Below are positions 1 through 10,157 of a DNA stretch of 56,088 nucleotides, one piece after another. The notes under the pieces are model-generated. The model made no database searches and had not been told where the DNA came from. It saw only the letters and a list, made by a program, of their open reading frames with translations. Each line of letters starts with the position of its first letter. Position 1 is the first letter of the stretch. The position numbers were made by a program, and so were the translations under genes. Where the stretch lies: the NCBI GenBank assembly GCA_905221605.1, contig CAJNDS010000873.1, positions 1-56,088 of the forward strand, given 5' to 3'. The stretch is from Symbiodinium natans (lineage: Eukaryota; Sar; Dinophyceae; Suessiales; Symbiodiniaceae).

Positions 1-415
1 TGTGTGTGTGTCTGTGTGTGTGTGTGTGTGTCTGTGTGTGTCTGTGTGTGTGTGTGTGTATGTGTGTGTGTGTCTGTGTCTGTGTGTGTGTGTGTGTGTC
101 TGTGTGTGTCTCTGTGTGTGGGTGTGTGTGTGTCTGTGTGTGTGTGTCTCTGTGTGTGTGTGTGTGTCTGTGTGTCTGTGTGTGTGTGTGTGTCCCTGTG
201 TGTGTCTCTGTGTGTGTGCTCTGTCTGTGTCTCTGTCTGTGTCTCTGTCTGTGTCTCTGTCTGTGTCTCTGTCTGTGTCTCTCTGTCTCTCTGTGTCTCT
301 GTGTCTCCGTGTCTCCGTGTCTCCGTGTCTCCGTGTCTCCGTGTCTCTGTGTCTCCGTGTCTCTGTGTCTCTGTGTCTCTGTGTGTCTGTGTCTGTTTGT
401 CTGTCTGTCTCTGTC
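1..415. repeat. Compound TG/TCTG/TCTCCGTG microsatellite
   Basis: The left edge is a long alternating pyrimidine-purine tract. It begins as (TG)n with TC interruptions, passes into CTGTGTCTCTGT units near 225-290, and then into TCTCCGTG units near 290-390. Cysteine/valine/serine-only reading frames across it are products of the repeat, not genes. The array probably continues beyond the window. Confidence 0.97.
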
Positions 416-3300
416 TCGGACAGAAACATATTGCTCCCGCTGTTTCCATGGTCAAACTAGTAGCATTCCAGACTGATCATCAGGAGAGAGATTCTGAAAG
501 TGTACTGAAACGCCTTTCCTACTATGGCAGCCATCACCAGCGGCGCCTGTTCCAAGCCCAACACCGTCACTGACACTGCTAGCCTTCCAGTAGTGGACGG
601 CGCCCTGCGCCCAACTCCGGTGTCTTCTGCCCTGTCCCGGGTTGCCCGTGCTCTCCGCCTCCGCCAGCTCATCTCACCATTGCGCAGGCGGGCAACGCCG
701 GATGCCTACCTTGCCCAATCCCTGGACAAGTGCAGGGCTGGGCACAACTCCGTGTCCTCCGCCACGTGCCAAAAACTGCACCCAGTGCCTTGCCCGAGCC
801 TTCGCCACCATCCTTGCCAAGCTGCGCACGAAACAGCCTAATACCCCGGAGTTATACCGTCGTGGCAGCGCCGCATGCGCCGCCTCCCCAGATCCCTCGT
901 CCCCACATGTACGTACCATTGCTGTTGTCAACCGTTGGTCCAAAGAGAGTTGTTCTCTTAGTTTTGTTTGTTCCTTTGCAGTGCCTCGGCTACTAGTCGC
1001 TTTCTCACATGGCCGCACCTCTGGTTACTCTCCTGACTTGTGGGCTTCGCTAGAGTGCCACCCTGGCCAGTAGCATTATGAAGGGATTGATGGTTCTTAT
1101 CATCGAACGTACCCTTGCATAAGCAGTGTTGGAGGTGCTTCCTGCCAGAGCACCGAGTTGTTTGCGACACGGAAGTCAACTGGTACCATCCCTTCCTCAT
1201 TTGGGAGGACCACACCAACCGCATTTGTGCGAGGCACTGGTAAAGCTGATGTCCCAAGGGAAGTCGGTGATGCAAGGGACCAAGGTTGAGGTCATTCAGT
1301 GTCAAGCGCCACTATTCCTGTGCCAACCTTGCGATTGTGTGCAGCGTTTAGCTTGAGACTTGCTGCACGGAAGGCATAGGCTCACGCAAAGGTACCCTTG
1401 AACCGGGTTTCTCCCAGCAATCCTTGCTTTTGAGGCTTTTTTTTGCTGGATTGGGGAAATTGTCTTCACTGCAGGTTCCGTGTTTTGGGTTTAGATTTCC
1501 TTCAGAAGCCTATGGCAACAGCTTCACTTAGGACCCATTATTAATTGCAGAACCAGGCTTCTTGAGGATGCTACTAGGTCTTCCGTCTCGTGAACCACTT
1601 TTGCCACATCCAGAAGTGTACGTTCCTACCTTGGTTCTCACGCACAAGAACTTCTCAGAGAAGTGTCCCGCTAGATTTCCCCAGATATGTTTAGACAAGA
1701 ACACCAGCAACTTCTGCTAGGCGCATGGACGGCTTTCACGGCTGGACTGGCAACCTCCAGTTTCTGGGATGCTCATGTGCTGAGCGCTTTTCACTAAGAC
1801 ATAACAAAACACAACTTGCCTTCTCCACAGGCTGGGGTTAGGAGTTTCTTTAGGGCTTCTTTTTTTTTGCAACTGCTTACGGAACTGCTTACGCATCTGC
1901 AGGCCTTTTTTGTTTGGAGAGTTTTTAGTTGAGCTGCGCTGGCTTAAGGTTGGAATGTCAGAAGAAGGAGAAGCGTTGGACAAGGACGACTGTGACCATC
2001 GGCGCCAGCGGTGGGAACGAGAAGTGCGTGGATGTTCCGAATCAGGAGAAGATTCAATGCGCCCATGGCTCTACTTGGAGACTGAACCTGAACTCCCTCA
2101 ACCACATTAAACCCTAAAGGTGGCAGAGGCCTGGGATTGTGGGGTGTCAGAGGTGGAGTTTACTTGAGCATTGAGGTGACTACTTGGCGGGCAATCCGGA
2201 GTATCGCCTTTCACACTCACATTGGGGCGACTCCTTCAATATCGAGCATAAGGACGAGAGCTGGATTTGCTGCCCTTCTTTTTACGTCCCGTCATGTCAT
2301 ACAGCTTGCAGGGCGACAAGTGTGGGCTGTGTGCATCAAAGAGAAAGAGAGGGAGAAAAAAAAAAGTTTTCAGAAACTCCTCTCCCAGTGAAGGACAACA
2401 AGATCTGCGCGCGTCGGACGGACAGTCATGCCGGTTGGGGTCTGCACCTACGCTTGAAACCTGTATGGCCTTTCAAGCCTGATGCAAAAGGGTCCCCAGA
2501 GTCTTCGGGCATAAGAACCTTTGGGACTTTGGGATTTAGGGCCTGCTTCGGGTTCAGGGTGGAAGGTTTTTTTTCGTTAGCGTAGGATCAGCAATCAATC
2601 ACGTAGACCGAGGCACTTGACCATCCATTGCAAGGAGTATTCCTTCAACATTCGGAAGGTGCAGGAAGCGGCTAAAAAGGTGGCGAAGGCGACCGTCAAG
2701 AAAGTCAAGAATGCAACTCGGCTCGCTTTTCAGTCTTTTCGCTTGCTGCCTGCAAACTGCGGCTGATAGGCTCTGATAGGCTTGTATCACAAGCATGAGA
2801 AACAATGCCCTTGGTTATGCATTTGGCCTTGTAAGCGCTGACGTCCCAACCATCTCCTTCTATATACATATGTAAGGCCGTAAGACTTGTATTGCATTTC
2901 CTGACCTATCTGAACCACAGCAACATTTATCTTTAGATCCCACGTTTGTGACGCACGCCCTCTTACTGAGATCCTGAAGAGATTCAAGTTCCGCTGATCT
3001 GGAGCTGTACCGAGCATGTACCGAGCATGTACCTTCTCTGCGGTCTGCAACAGCTCTCTGAGATCTCTGACTCCGGAGCCGTGCTTTCCAAGTCAGAAGA
3101 ATAAAAAGGTGCCGTACGCCTGGGTACCTCCATGGTTGCTAGGCCCCTAGGCCATGTCTGTGTTCACGCTGCCCTCCAGACGCAGGAGTTTTTCGAGCAA
3201 GCGATCAGACTTGAAAACCAAGCAAACAGAGATCCAGTATGTCCTAAGGCAAAACAAACCACCATTTCAATGCGTATCTGTGATCAGGGTGCCACACAAC
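416..3300. other. Stretch without a recognisable gene
   Basis: I see no conserved protein family, RNA gene or transposon here. Reading frames of 60-140 codons exist on both strands but have mixed composition and no motif. The only interval with protein-like character is the short lysine-rich frame at 2581-2766, listed separately. AG-rich runs occur near 2340. Confidence 0.5.
2581..2766 (+). CDS. Possible lysine-rich exon or small ORF, unknown
   Basis: The frame is open from just after a TAG at 2578 to a TGA at 2764, with no clear ATG. The middle (about 2645-2735) encodes an amphipathic lysine/alanine/valine-rich helix of the form KVQEAAKKVAKATVKKVKNA, which is unusual for random sequence. 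No neighbour in the same frame was found and no family is recognised. It could be an internal exon or chance. Confidence 0.2.
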   Translation, partial: RRISNQSRRPRHLTIHCKEYSFNIRKVQEAAKKVAKATVKKVKNATRLAFQSFRLLPANCG

Positions 3301-3310
3301 GTTTTTCTCT

Positions 3311-3390
3311 CATGATGGAGGGGGCGGGGGGAGGGGGAGGGGGGGAGGGGAGCGGGGGGAAGGGGAAGGGGGGGAGGGGAGGGGGGAAGA
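3311..3390. repeat. G-rich purine tract
   Basis: Runs of GGGG and GGAGGGG with almost no pyrimidines. The G strand could form quadruplexes. No coding content. Confidence 0.85.
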
Positions 3391-3496
3391 TGCAATCGTG
3401 AGCAAGCAGAGCATCCCCTCTTTACGCTCATGGGGTGCACCTCCTCTCCCGGAGTTCGGGCATCACAGGCAAAACCCCTCAGAGTGAATATGTAAC

Positions 3497-3512
3497 ACAC
3501 ACGCACACACGC

Positions 3513-3582
<70 letters not shown>
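3497..3582. repeat. (AC)n microsatellite
   Basis: About 85 bp of AC repeats, with a few GCAC interruptions at the 5' end. Confidence 0.97.
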
Positions 3583-4745
3583 TTGGGGGGCTGCGACTTC
3601 TCTCTCTTTTCAGACTTTTCGAGGTGGGAGGCATCAGTTCGTTGCAGTTGCAAAAGAGTCCTCACACAGTAATGCAACGAGGCAGGTTCGCAAGGCAGCT
3701 GCACCAAAAGCTGGCATGAGAGTGCTTAGCCACTTATCCACATGTTTTCTAGGCATTCTAAGCTAGGCCACGACAAGTGCAAACGTCCTGTCGTCAGGCG
3801 AGATGTCGGAGACCACATCAGGCCTTAGAGAAGGATGGGAAAAAGCAGCGCGTAACACAGAAGCGCGCAGGCTCAGAAACTCAAAGAAGGAGAGGCTGCA
3901 TGGCTGCGTGGCACACAAGCTCCAAAGGCCTGGCAAACAGGCGGAAAACATCTCGAAGGACAGAACCGGCAGGTGGAGGCGGAGGCAGAAGAATCAGAGA
4001 ATCAGAACCGTTGGCGCAGTGCAGTAGCACTTCTTGGAGGAGGCCGAGGGGACTCATCCTCGCGTCTGTTGAGGGAGCAGAACGCACCGGCCCGCATCCT
4101 GTTTCGGGGTGGAATGCTCAGGAAAACAAAGCCACTACCAACAGTGTTCAACGAACGGTTTTTTTGGGCATCAGACTCCGAACGGCATCAGCTGCCGCGG
4201 TCGTCAGTTCAGGTCAAGCAAATAGGCGCACATGAAGTGGGCATGTACAGGAACACAAGCGTCCACGTCTCTGCATTGCAAACAGTTTTGTAAATGATCC
4301 AAGCCGTCGGTTGGCAACGGCCAATTCTGCTCGAAGCATGGAGCACAGCACCACCTGCAAACAAGGCGAAACAAGGCTCAGCCCTGCAGGCAGCCTTATC
4401 ATACCTATTGAGTGTGACTGGAGTTTTTGCCCACGCCCCTGGCACTGAGCTCCGCTTTGGAGTGGGCCTCCTCACGGAAATTGGTGGGCAAAGAACAGAC
4501 CACTTGCTAGACGTGGGGCTTTCCAGGAGGTTGCTTGACTTGTTACGAGAGCAATTCGGACACATCGGACACAGCTCAGTGCCTCTATCGCGCAGGGGTG
4601 TCCATGCTTGCAGCAGCAGCGGCATTGCTCGCAGCTAATACGTGGCATCTTGCTGACCGCGCCTGCTTCGTAGAGAATCTCGGCTCGAGCGAGCTGCTGT
4701 CCAAGACAAACTTCGCGTTCTTTTGCCTTTGTGGGCGGGCAGACG

Positions 4746-4953
4746 ACATGCTAAGCCCGCAGATGAGCTTTCGAGACCTCAGCGTCATCAAAGCCGTAAA
4801 GGCGCGAAGAGAGCCTGTTCGGACAGCGTCGACGAACAAGGAGCACCTGAAGGAGACGTTGGAAGCCTTGAAGACCCCCCGCTACCAGGGCAGCGTGACG
4901 AAGCCGTGGCTGGACGAGGATGGAAACATTATTTGGTCCACAACCAGGTGCCA
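4746..4953 (+). CDS. Candidate N-terminal exon of the cation channel
   Basis: This frame, preceded by a CAG at 4740, encodes a basic cytosolic-looking segment (MSFRDLSVIKAVKARR, then TNKEHLKETLEALKTPRY). It lies just upstream of the S1 exon on the same strand. Its frame runs into the GA-rich tract at 4973-5061, so the exon should end before that. The link to the channel is inferred from position only. Confidence 0.35.
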
Positions 4954-7900
4954 AGGGTTCACTGTAAAAAGGGGGAGAGAGAGAGAGAGACAGAGAAAGA
5001 GAAAGAGAGAAAGAGAGAACGAGAGAATCAAAAAAAAAGAGAGAGAGAGAGAGAGACTTGTAGACACGTGTTCGCTCAGGGCACTGCTGCAGGTTGAATG
5101 AGAGTGATGTGCTTCCCTGTTCGTGCAGGCTCCGCACAGCCAACATCGTATATAGTCAAACCTTCGAGATGGTCATGGGCATTGTCATTCTTATCAACGT
5201 GGCTACCATCATCTATGAAGCAAACCTCGATGCCTCCTGCTATCCAGAGTTCGTCGAGAACTACAGCGCATGCCCCTGGAGGAGTGGAAACATAGGATGG
5301 CTCAGTGCTTTGAATGCTGCCCTTCTGGTGATTTATTCCCTCGAATGCTTTGCACGGCTGTATGTTGAGCGTACACAGTTTCTGTGCAACCGGTGGAACA
5401 TGTTGGACTTTACAACCGTACTCCTTGGATGGACGAGTGTTTTGTTGGCAGCAACTACGGATTCGGCCATCAACTTGGGCTTGTTCAGGCTCTTGCGCCT
5501 AGTTCGCGTGCTCAGGGCCATCCGCATCTTGATTGCTATTCCTGAGTTCTACTTGCTGGTCACTGGCCTCTGGTCTGCGATAAAGGCCATTTTCTTCGGA
5601 TCAGCGATGCTGCTGTTAGTCATCGTCTTTTGGGCCGTCGTGTCTGTGGAAATGTTCCATCCTGTGCTAAGCGTCATCTCGTCGAGCACATGCCGAAGAT
5701 GCCAGAAGGGCTTCAGCAACGTATTTCAAGCAGCCGTCACGCTGTTCCAGCAGACGCTGGGTCTCATGAGCAATGTCTTTTTGTGCTTTTACCAGCATTG
5801 CTTGCGTGTAGTTTCAGGTGTCTGTTTAGAACGGCTCGCTAGTGCATGGACTACTGTCGCTGCTCTTGAAGCAAGCAGGCCGTCTGTGCACGGACTTTCA
5901 TGCCGACCAAACTTGGCAATAGTTGGTGTTTAACGGGCCGCAGCCAGGATCGTTGCAGGCGACGGATGGGGGGAAGTTTCTCAGCCGCTGCTTGACACTT
6001 GGTGCAAATTGGACAAGGATGCATCGAGCATAAACCGCTGTCGTGCAAGCATTCAGGCCGCCTTCAACATGGTCGTACATGTTTCTTAGTCTCATGTTGC
6101 AGCGAAAGCGCCGTTTCAGAAACCATTCCTGAAGGAGTTGTTTACGAGGCACAATCTTATGAAAATACCCTTCAGAATTGGAGGATACCGTCAAAGTTCT
6201 TAAAACTATTTCTCTAACATGAGAGAGCAGGGCCCTGCAAAATTGAAAGGTGGAGCCAGTTTCTTAAACGTCATTAAGTATGAGAAATCTCGAGGCTCCC
6301 GGGCTCCAAAAGCGCATGCACACCTGGATCAGCTCAGCGGAATCGTCAGAATCTGCATGCCGAACTCTCAACCGGACCGCCTTTGTGTCAGTCACGCAGC
6401 GACGCAGCGTCCGGCCGCAATGTTACCCCCACACAGGGAGCTTCATTGTCCCGAGCTGCGGGATGAGCCCTTGGCCCCCGTGGGAAGTATGTTGTATAAA
6501 TGCACCACTACGGTTGTCACGCGGTATGCTGTGGAGTGTGGGAGACAGGTGCTGCGCGCCCACACAAGAAGAAAGTGAGGCTTTCCATTTCTTCACCTTG
6601 AGGCCAAGCTGAGCTTTCTTTTCTTTGGGCAGGCCATGAACCCTCCAAAAACCTCCCCGAACCTCCTTCATCGTTCTCACCTTTAGTATCGTATACTCTT
6701 GCTCTGCGCTTGGGTCTTATGACGATTCCGATTATAGTTGCCGCTGATACCGCTACTCATGGCTATTTGCGATTGCCATTGGTCTTCTTCCTCTTTTGGG
6801 GTGTACTTCATCTTGGCAATCTTGCTGTTCTCAATGTGTTCTTAATACTTCGAGGGCAAGTATTGTTTCTGCTACTCACCATTATGTCTCGTTTCCATGT
6901 CCATTCCGGAATTCCGGGCACCACTATCGTCATTGCTTGAACTACTGTCAGTAAGCTTCTTAGCATTCTCACTAGTACTTGACATCATCACGTTTGGTTG
7001 CTGCTGCTGTTGTCATCTGCCATTGGTCAGTACGAACTTTGTTTCGATGTTTGAGTTTTTTTGTTAAGATTACCAACATATCGCCTGGCAACCCAAAGCG
7101 GCCTGGGCAACCCAAAGAGCAAAAGGACAGGGGAAGTGCGCAAGAGCACAAATCCGGGTCATGTGGTGGGGGAGAAGTTGAGCCCTGTTAGCAGCTAGCA
7201 CGCTCACTGGCGTCAGAACTGCGTAAATACATCACTTGGCTTGTGGAACGGAGTGGGCCGTGATAGGGATATGAACTGTTTCATTCTTCATGAAGCTTTG
7301 AGGCCAGAAAGGGAAAAGGCAAAGTGCCTCACCCCAGGGGGCCAAGAGTGCCACACACCGTTTCCATACGCAAACTCTTGTGTTTCGATGTCGATTGTTT
7401 TGCACATAGCTGGGGTTTTGGGCATCAACCCGAGGATGCCAATCCGTGGATGGCAATTGCCTTGTTCCTCATCGTCGTGACAGTCTCCCTGGGGGTCCTG
7501 AACTTGATCTTGGCTGCGGCTGGGCTGACACGAGTTGTTTGCATCGCTTTGCCTCTCTTAAGTTGCTTGTGAAAGGTCATCGTTGAAAGCGCAGCCGAAG
7601 CGAGGGAGAACGACCACGAGCAGAAGATAAAGCAAAAGGACGCCGAGCGCAACAAGAACATGGTGGATCTCGCAATTCTTTGTGCGGACCTGGACACCGA
7701 CGAAAGTGGCACAGTTTCCCTTGAAGAGATGCGGCACGGCTACGACAGTGTTGCAGATTTCAAGCGGCTCATGGACCACATGGACATTAAAAGGGACGAG
7801 ATGGAGTTGATTTTCAACGTGTTGGATGCGGATGGCAGTGGAAACGTTTCCTACCTCGAGTTCTGCAAGAATCTCGGGAGCTTCTTTAAGCGGGATCCCG

Positions 7901-7995
7901 TCATTATGCATTCTCTGGTCCAGTGCTCCGTCATGGACTTGAAGAAGGTGGTGAGGGAAGAAATGGCCGCTTGGCACAAGGATTGGCGGTTGTAG
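4746..7995 (+). CDS. Single-domain voltage-gated cation channel with EF-hands (spliced, partial model)
   Basis: The product should be a plasma-membrane or vesicular voltage-gated Na/Ca-type channel subunit. Exon 5129-5757 encodes S1 (FEMVMGIVILINVATI), S2 (LNAALLVIYSLECFARLYV), S3 (WNMLDFTTVLLGW), an S4 voltage sensor with arginine every third residue (LLRLVRVLRAIRIL), S5 (AMLLLVIVFWAVVSVEMF) and the first part of the pore loop. Exon 7435-7515 encodes S6 (SLGVLNLILA). Exon 7576-7995 encodes two EF-hand loops. A frame at 4746-4953 (SFRDLSVIKAVKARREPVR) may be the cytosolic N-terminus; the true start codon is not identified. Introns use a plain AG acceptor at 5127 and a GC donor at 7516. The exon with the selectivity filter is not securely found. 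Such one-repeat channels with C-terminal EF-hands are widespread in dinoflagellates. Confidence 0.75.
4973..5061. repeat. GA-rich microsatellite in channel intron
   Basis: GAGAGA and GAAAGA units with an AAAAAAAA interruption near 5030, between the candidate N-terminal exon and the S1 exon acceptor at 5127. Confidence 0.9.
5129..5757 (+). CDS. Channel exon: S1-S5 and first part of pore
   Basis: The acceptor is TTCGTGCAG|G at 5127-5128. The reading frame then gives five hydrophobic helices in the order expected of a Nav/Cav repeat, with S4 arginines at regular three-residue spacing. The frame remains open to 5933, but similarity to channels ends at AVTLFQQT (about 5757), so the donor is probably the GC at 5758. 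The residues that follow (LGLMSNVFLCFYQHC) look intronic. Confidence 0.8.
6684..6745 (+). CDS. Possible micro-exon after the pore (LGLMTIPII)
   Basis: A frame through 6710 reads LGLMTIPIIVAAD. This resembles the WGLMTIPII-type stretch that follows the selectivity filter in dinoflagellate EF-hand channels. The residues before it do not give the usual GDSW, so either the splice site is misplaced, the filter has diverged, or the resemblance is chance. Confidence 0.25.
7435..7515 (+). CDS. Channel exon: S6 helix
   Basis: After an AG at 7433-7434 the frame encodes DANPWMAIALFLIVVTVSLG and then VLNLILA, a typical S6. It joins in phase to VIVESAAEAREN of the next exon across a 60-bp intron with a GC donor (7516) and an AG|G acceptor (7575). 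Confidence 0.75.
7576..7995 (+). CDS. Channel exon: post-S6 linker and EF-hand pair
   Basis: The exon starts VIVESAAEAREN, continues through a charged helix (KIKQKDAERNKNMVDL), and has two complete 12-residue EF-hand loops: DTDESGTVSLEE and DADGSGNVSYLE. Both have acidic residues at positions 1, 3 and 12 and glycine at position 6, so both should bind calcium. The frame stops at 7993-7995 after AAWHKDWRL. Alternatively a GA donor after CACAAG could join it to the downstream exons at 9.0-10.2 kb. Confidence 0.8.
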   Translation, partial: VIVESAAEARENDHEQKIKQKDAERNKNMVDLAILCADLDTDESGTVSLEEMRHGYDSVADFKRLMDHMDIKRDEMELIFNVLDADGSGNVSYLEFCKNLGSFFKRDPVIMHSLVQCSVMDLKKVVREEMAAWHKDWRL

Positions 7996-8799
7996 TGGTA
8001 CAATATGCAATCACAGTCAAGAGGCTGCACCAGTCCAAGAGGGTTTGAGGGGTTTGCGACAACGGACTTTGTATGTCAGTACTATAAAGTACTATACAAT
8101 GGTTAGCGGAGCTGCACGCGTTTCGGTCCTGAGGTCCAAGGTTGTCTTCAGATTGTTCCCAGGAATTGAATGGCTCATGCGCTGCTGCGGCTGCGAATGT
8201 GTCACTACTTCCGCTTAAATAGGAAACAATATCACGTCACGATGACCAGCATGTTTACCCGTGTGCAGGTTAAGCAGCTTCTCTGTTTATAGCCAACATC
8301 CTCAGTGAAGGCATTTCCCTTCCTTTGGACGGGCTGGGATTTCCCCCCTTGGTTTGCAAGTTAAGTATGACATACCCTTACACAAACATGCTACACCTTT
8401 GCTCCTGCAGTTGGCCATTTCGCATATGGACTCCCTTGAAGTGAGGCTGCCATCATGAAGCGTCAGCACGCAGAGGTGATGCAGGAGCCTCTGCTCCAGC
8501 GCGACCACTGCTTCGAGCTGCTGCACTTGTTGTTGCGATGGAACCGATTAGTGCTGGTAGTGCCAGCACTACTTCTTACCACTTACACTGTGACCGTGAT
8601 TGCTTCATTCCCACAAGTGCTGCTATAGGCTGCAACAGCTCCACTGTGCTAGCCTTGGTACTCCTACCACGGGTCAGGAGCTACGGAGGATGACCTACCG
8701 TCTTCCCCTCCAAGGTGGGGGTCGGAGATCGGCTAGTCCAACACCGTAGCATTTTGACATACATGCTGCCATGTGGTCTGGCCTAGCTCTGTACCCTCT

Positions 8800-9170
8800 G
8801 GAACAATTGCAAACACTTCTCAGTCTCCTCGTTCTATCACATCTGCACTGGAGGCTTCTCGGCCCCCTCGGCCCCGGCTTTTGCGCAAGCCGCCAAGATC
8901 TCGGACTCCAGGACAGCCGCGAATCACGAGCAGAGAGAAAGTGCAAGCCTTCGGATAGAATGTTTCTTACCGCTGTTGATTGCTTCCGTCACACGGGCAC
9001 GAAGGGCGGTACACTCCGACGCTGGGCGTGAAATGTACCGCCATGTACCCCCCTTAGTGGACTCACCGAGCCCCAAGAAGCCGCGGAACCACAGTCTTCT
9101 TGCGAGCCTAAACCGAGAAGCCCTGGCAAGCGCCTCATGGTAGTTTCAAAGGGCAAGGGCATGTAAGTCG
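8800..9170 (+). CDS. Possible exons of a Ser/Pro/Arg-rich tail
   Basis: Two neighbouring frames look exon-like: 8803-8955 (SITSALEASRPPRPRLLRKP) and 9047-9165 (TEPQEAAEPQSSCEPKPRSP). Both are basic, proline-rich and disordered in character. They may form the cytosolic tail of the channel or a separate gene. No motif supports a function. Confidence 0.25.
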
Positions 9171-9296
9171 CCCTGTCAGGGAGTTGGACCAGCGCACATT
9201 AACGGAACCAGCAAGACTTCGCCCGCCTCACTCTCAGTGCAAGGGACGTTGCCTTTTGAGAAGCTACGTGCTTCGTGGGCTAAGAAGATCTTGACA

Positions 9297-9384
9297 GGAG
9301 CATGGAGACGCTGCTTAGCTTTGAGCACATTGACAAAGAGCTTGAGCCCCTGCTTGCGAAGATTGAACCTGGTCCGCAAAAGGC
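9297..9384 (+). CDS. Possible exon (acidic helix)
   Basis: After TTGACAG at about 9296 one frame gives SMETLLSFEHIDKELEPLLA followed by KIEPGPQKAS, a plausible helical segment. The frame closes soon after within CA-rich sequence. It lies between other candidate exons on the same strand. Confidence 0.3.
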
Positions 9385-9860
9385 ATCCACTTCTTGTCAC
9401 ACCCACACACAGAGCTCTTGAATGCCATGGTTCTTTTCTTCTTTTCTTTCTCCTTTGGAGCACTGGCGAGCTACGAGCCCAGAGCTGCAGGAATGTTTGG
9501 CGGCCGAGCTTGATGTGCCCAAGGGGCCCAATCCACTGTCACATGGCACTGATAGTGGCGCCATCCTCGGCGAACCTTGGCATGAGGTGCTGATTGAGGC
9601 TTAGTTTTTTGTTTTTTCGGCAGCAGAATTGTGGCCCCAACGCACGCGGCTGTTTTTTTGAGAAAGGCTTCCTACCATGCCTTGCACACGCATACAAGCA
9701 AGCACACTTCAAATGGTGTTTTTGAGCGTGGCCAGCTTCAGTCTCTGAGGCATTGCGTAGTGAAGTAGGGTGAGAGCTGTTCCTGCAGATGTGATCCCAG
9801 AAGAGACCACGAAGAACCGTGCAAAACATCCATATCTTGTGTGTTTCGCTTCTCTGGCAG

Positions 9861-10157
9861 GCCGAAGAGGAGGCCGAGGAGTGCAAGCTGGAGGCCGCAG
9901 TTGCGGATGAGCTTGGGGTCCTTGCGGACGTCGCCTCGCCTTCCTCGTATTCCTCAAATATGGCAAATGCAGACCTGGACGCGCGGTACGCGATCTTGTT
10001 CAACAGGCTTCAGCAGCGGGTGGAGGAGGCAGAGCTGCTGCAGAACAGGCTCAGCCACGCGGTTCGCGCGGTTCAGTACTTGAGCAACTCGAGCTCCCAC
10101 TGTGCCCAAATGAGCCTCGACCAAGTCGGCCATTTGAAGCGCAAGGTTCTCTTGTAG
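9861..10157 (+). CDS. Terminal coiled-coil exon
   Basis: A clear acceptor TTCTCTGGCAG|G at 9859-9860 opens a 98-codon frame ending in TAG. It encodes acidic sequence (AEEEAEECKLEAAVADELGV), then a heptad-like helix (DARYAILFNRLQQRVEEAEL and LLQNRLSHAVRAVQYL). It is probably the last exon of a gene starting upstream, possibly the channel, whose relatives often end in a coiled coil. Confidence 0.5.
   Translation, partial: AEEEAEECKLEAAVADELGVLADVASPSSYSSNMANADLDARYAILFNRLQQRVEEAELLQNRLSHAVRAVQYLSNSSSHCAQMSLDQVGHLKRKVLL

Noticed and set aside
2-573. Three long overlapping plus-strand frames rich in Cys/Val/Ser
   Set aside because: They are translations of a TG/TCTG microsatellite in all three frames, with no non-repeat domain.
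4209-4625. A 138-codon minus-strand frame opposite candidate channel sequence
   Set aside because: No domain and low-complexity composition; the plus strand nearby carries the real gene.
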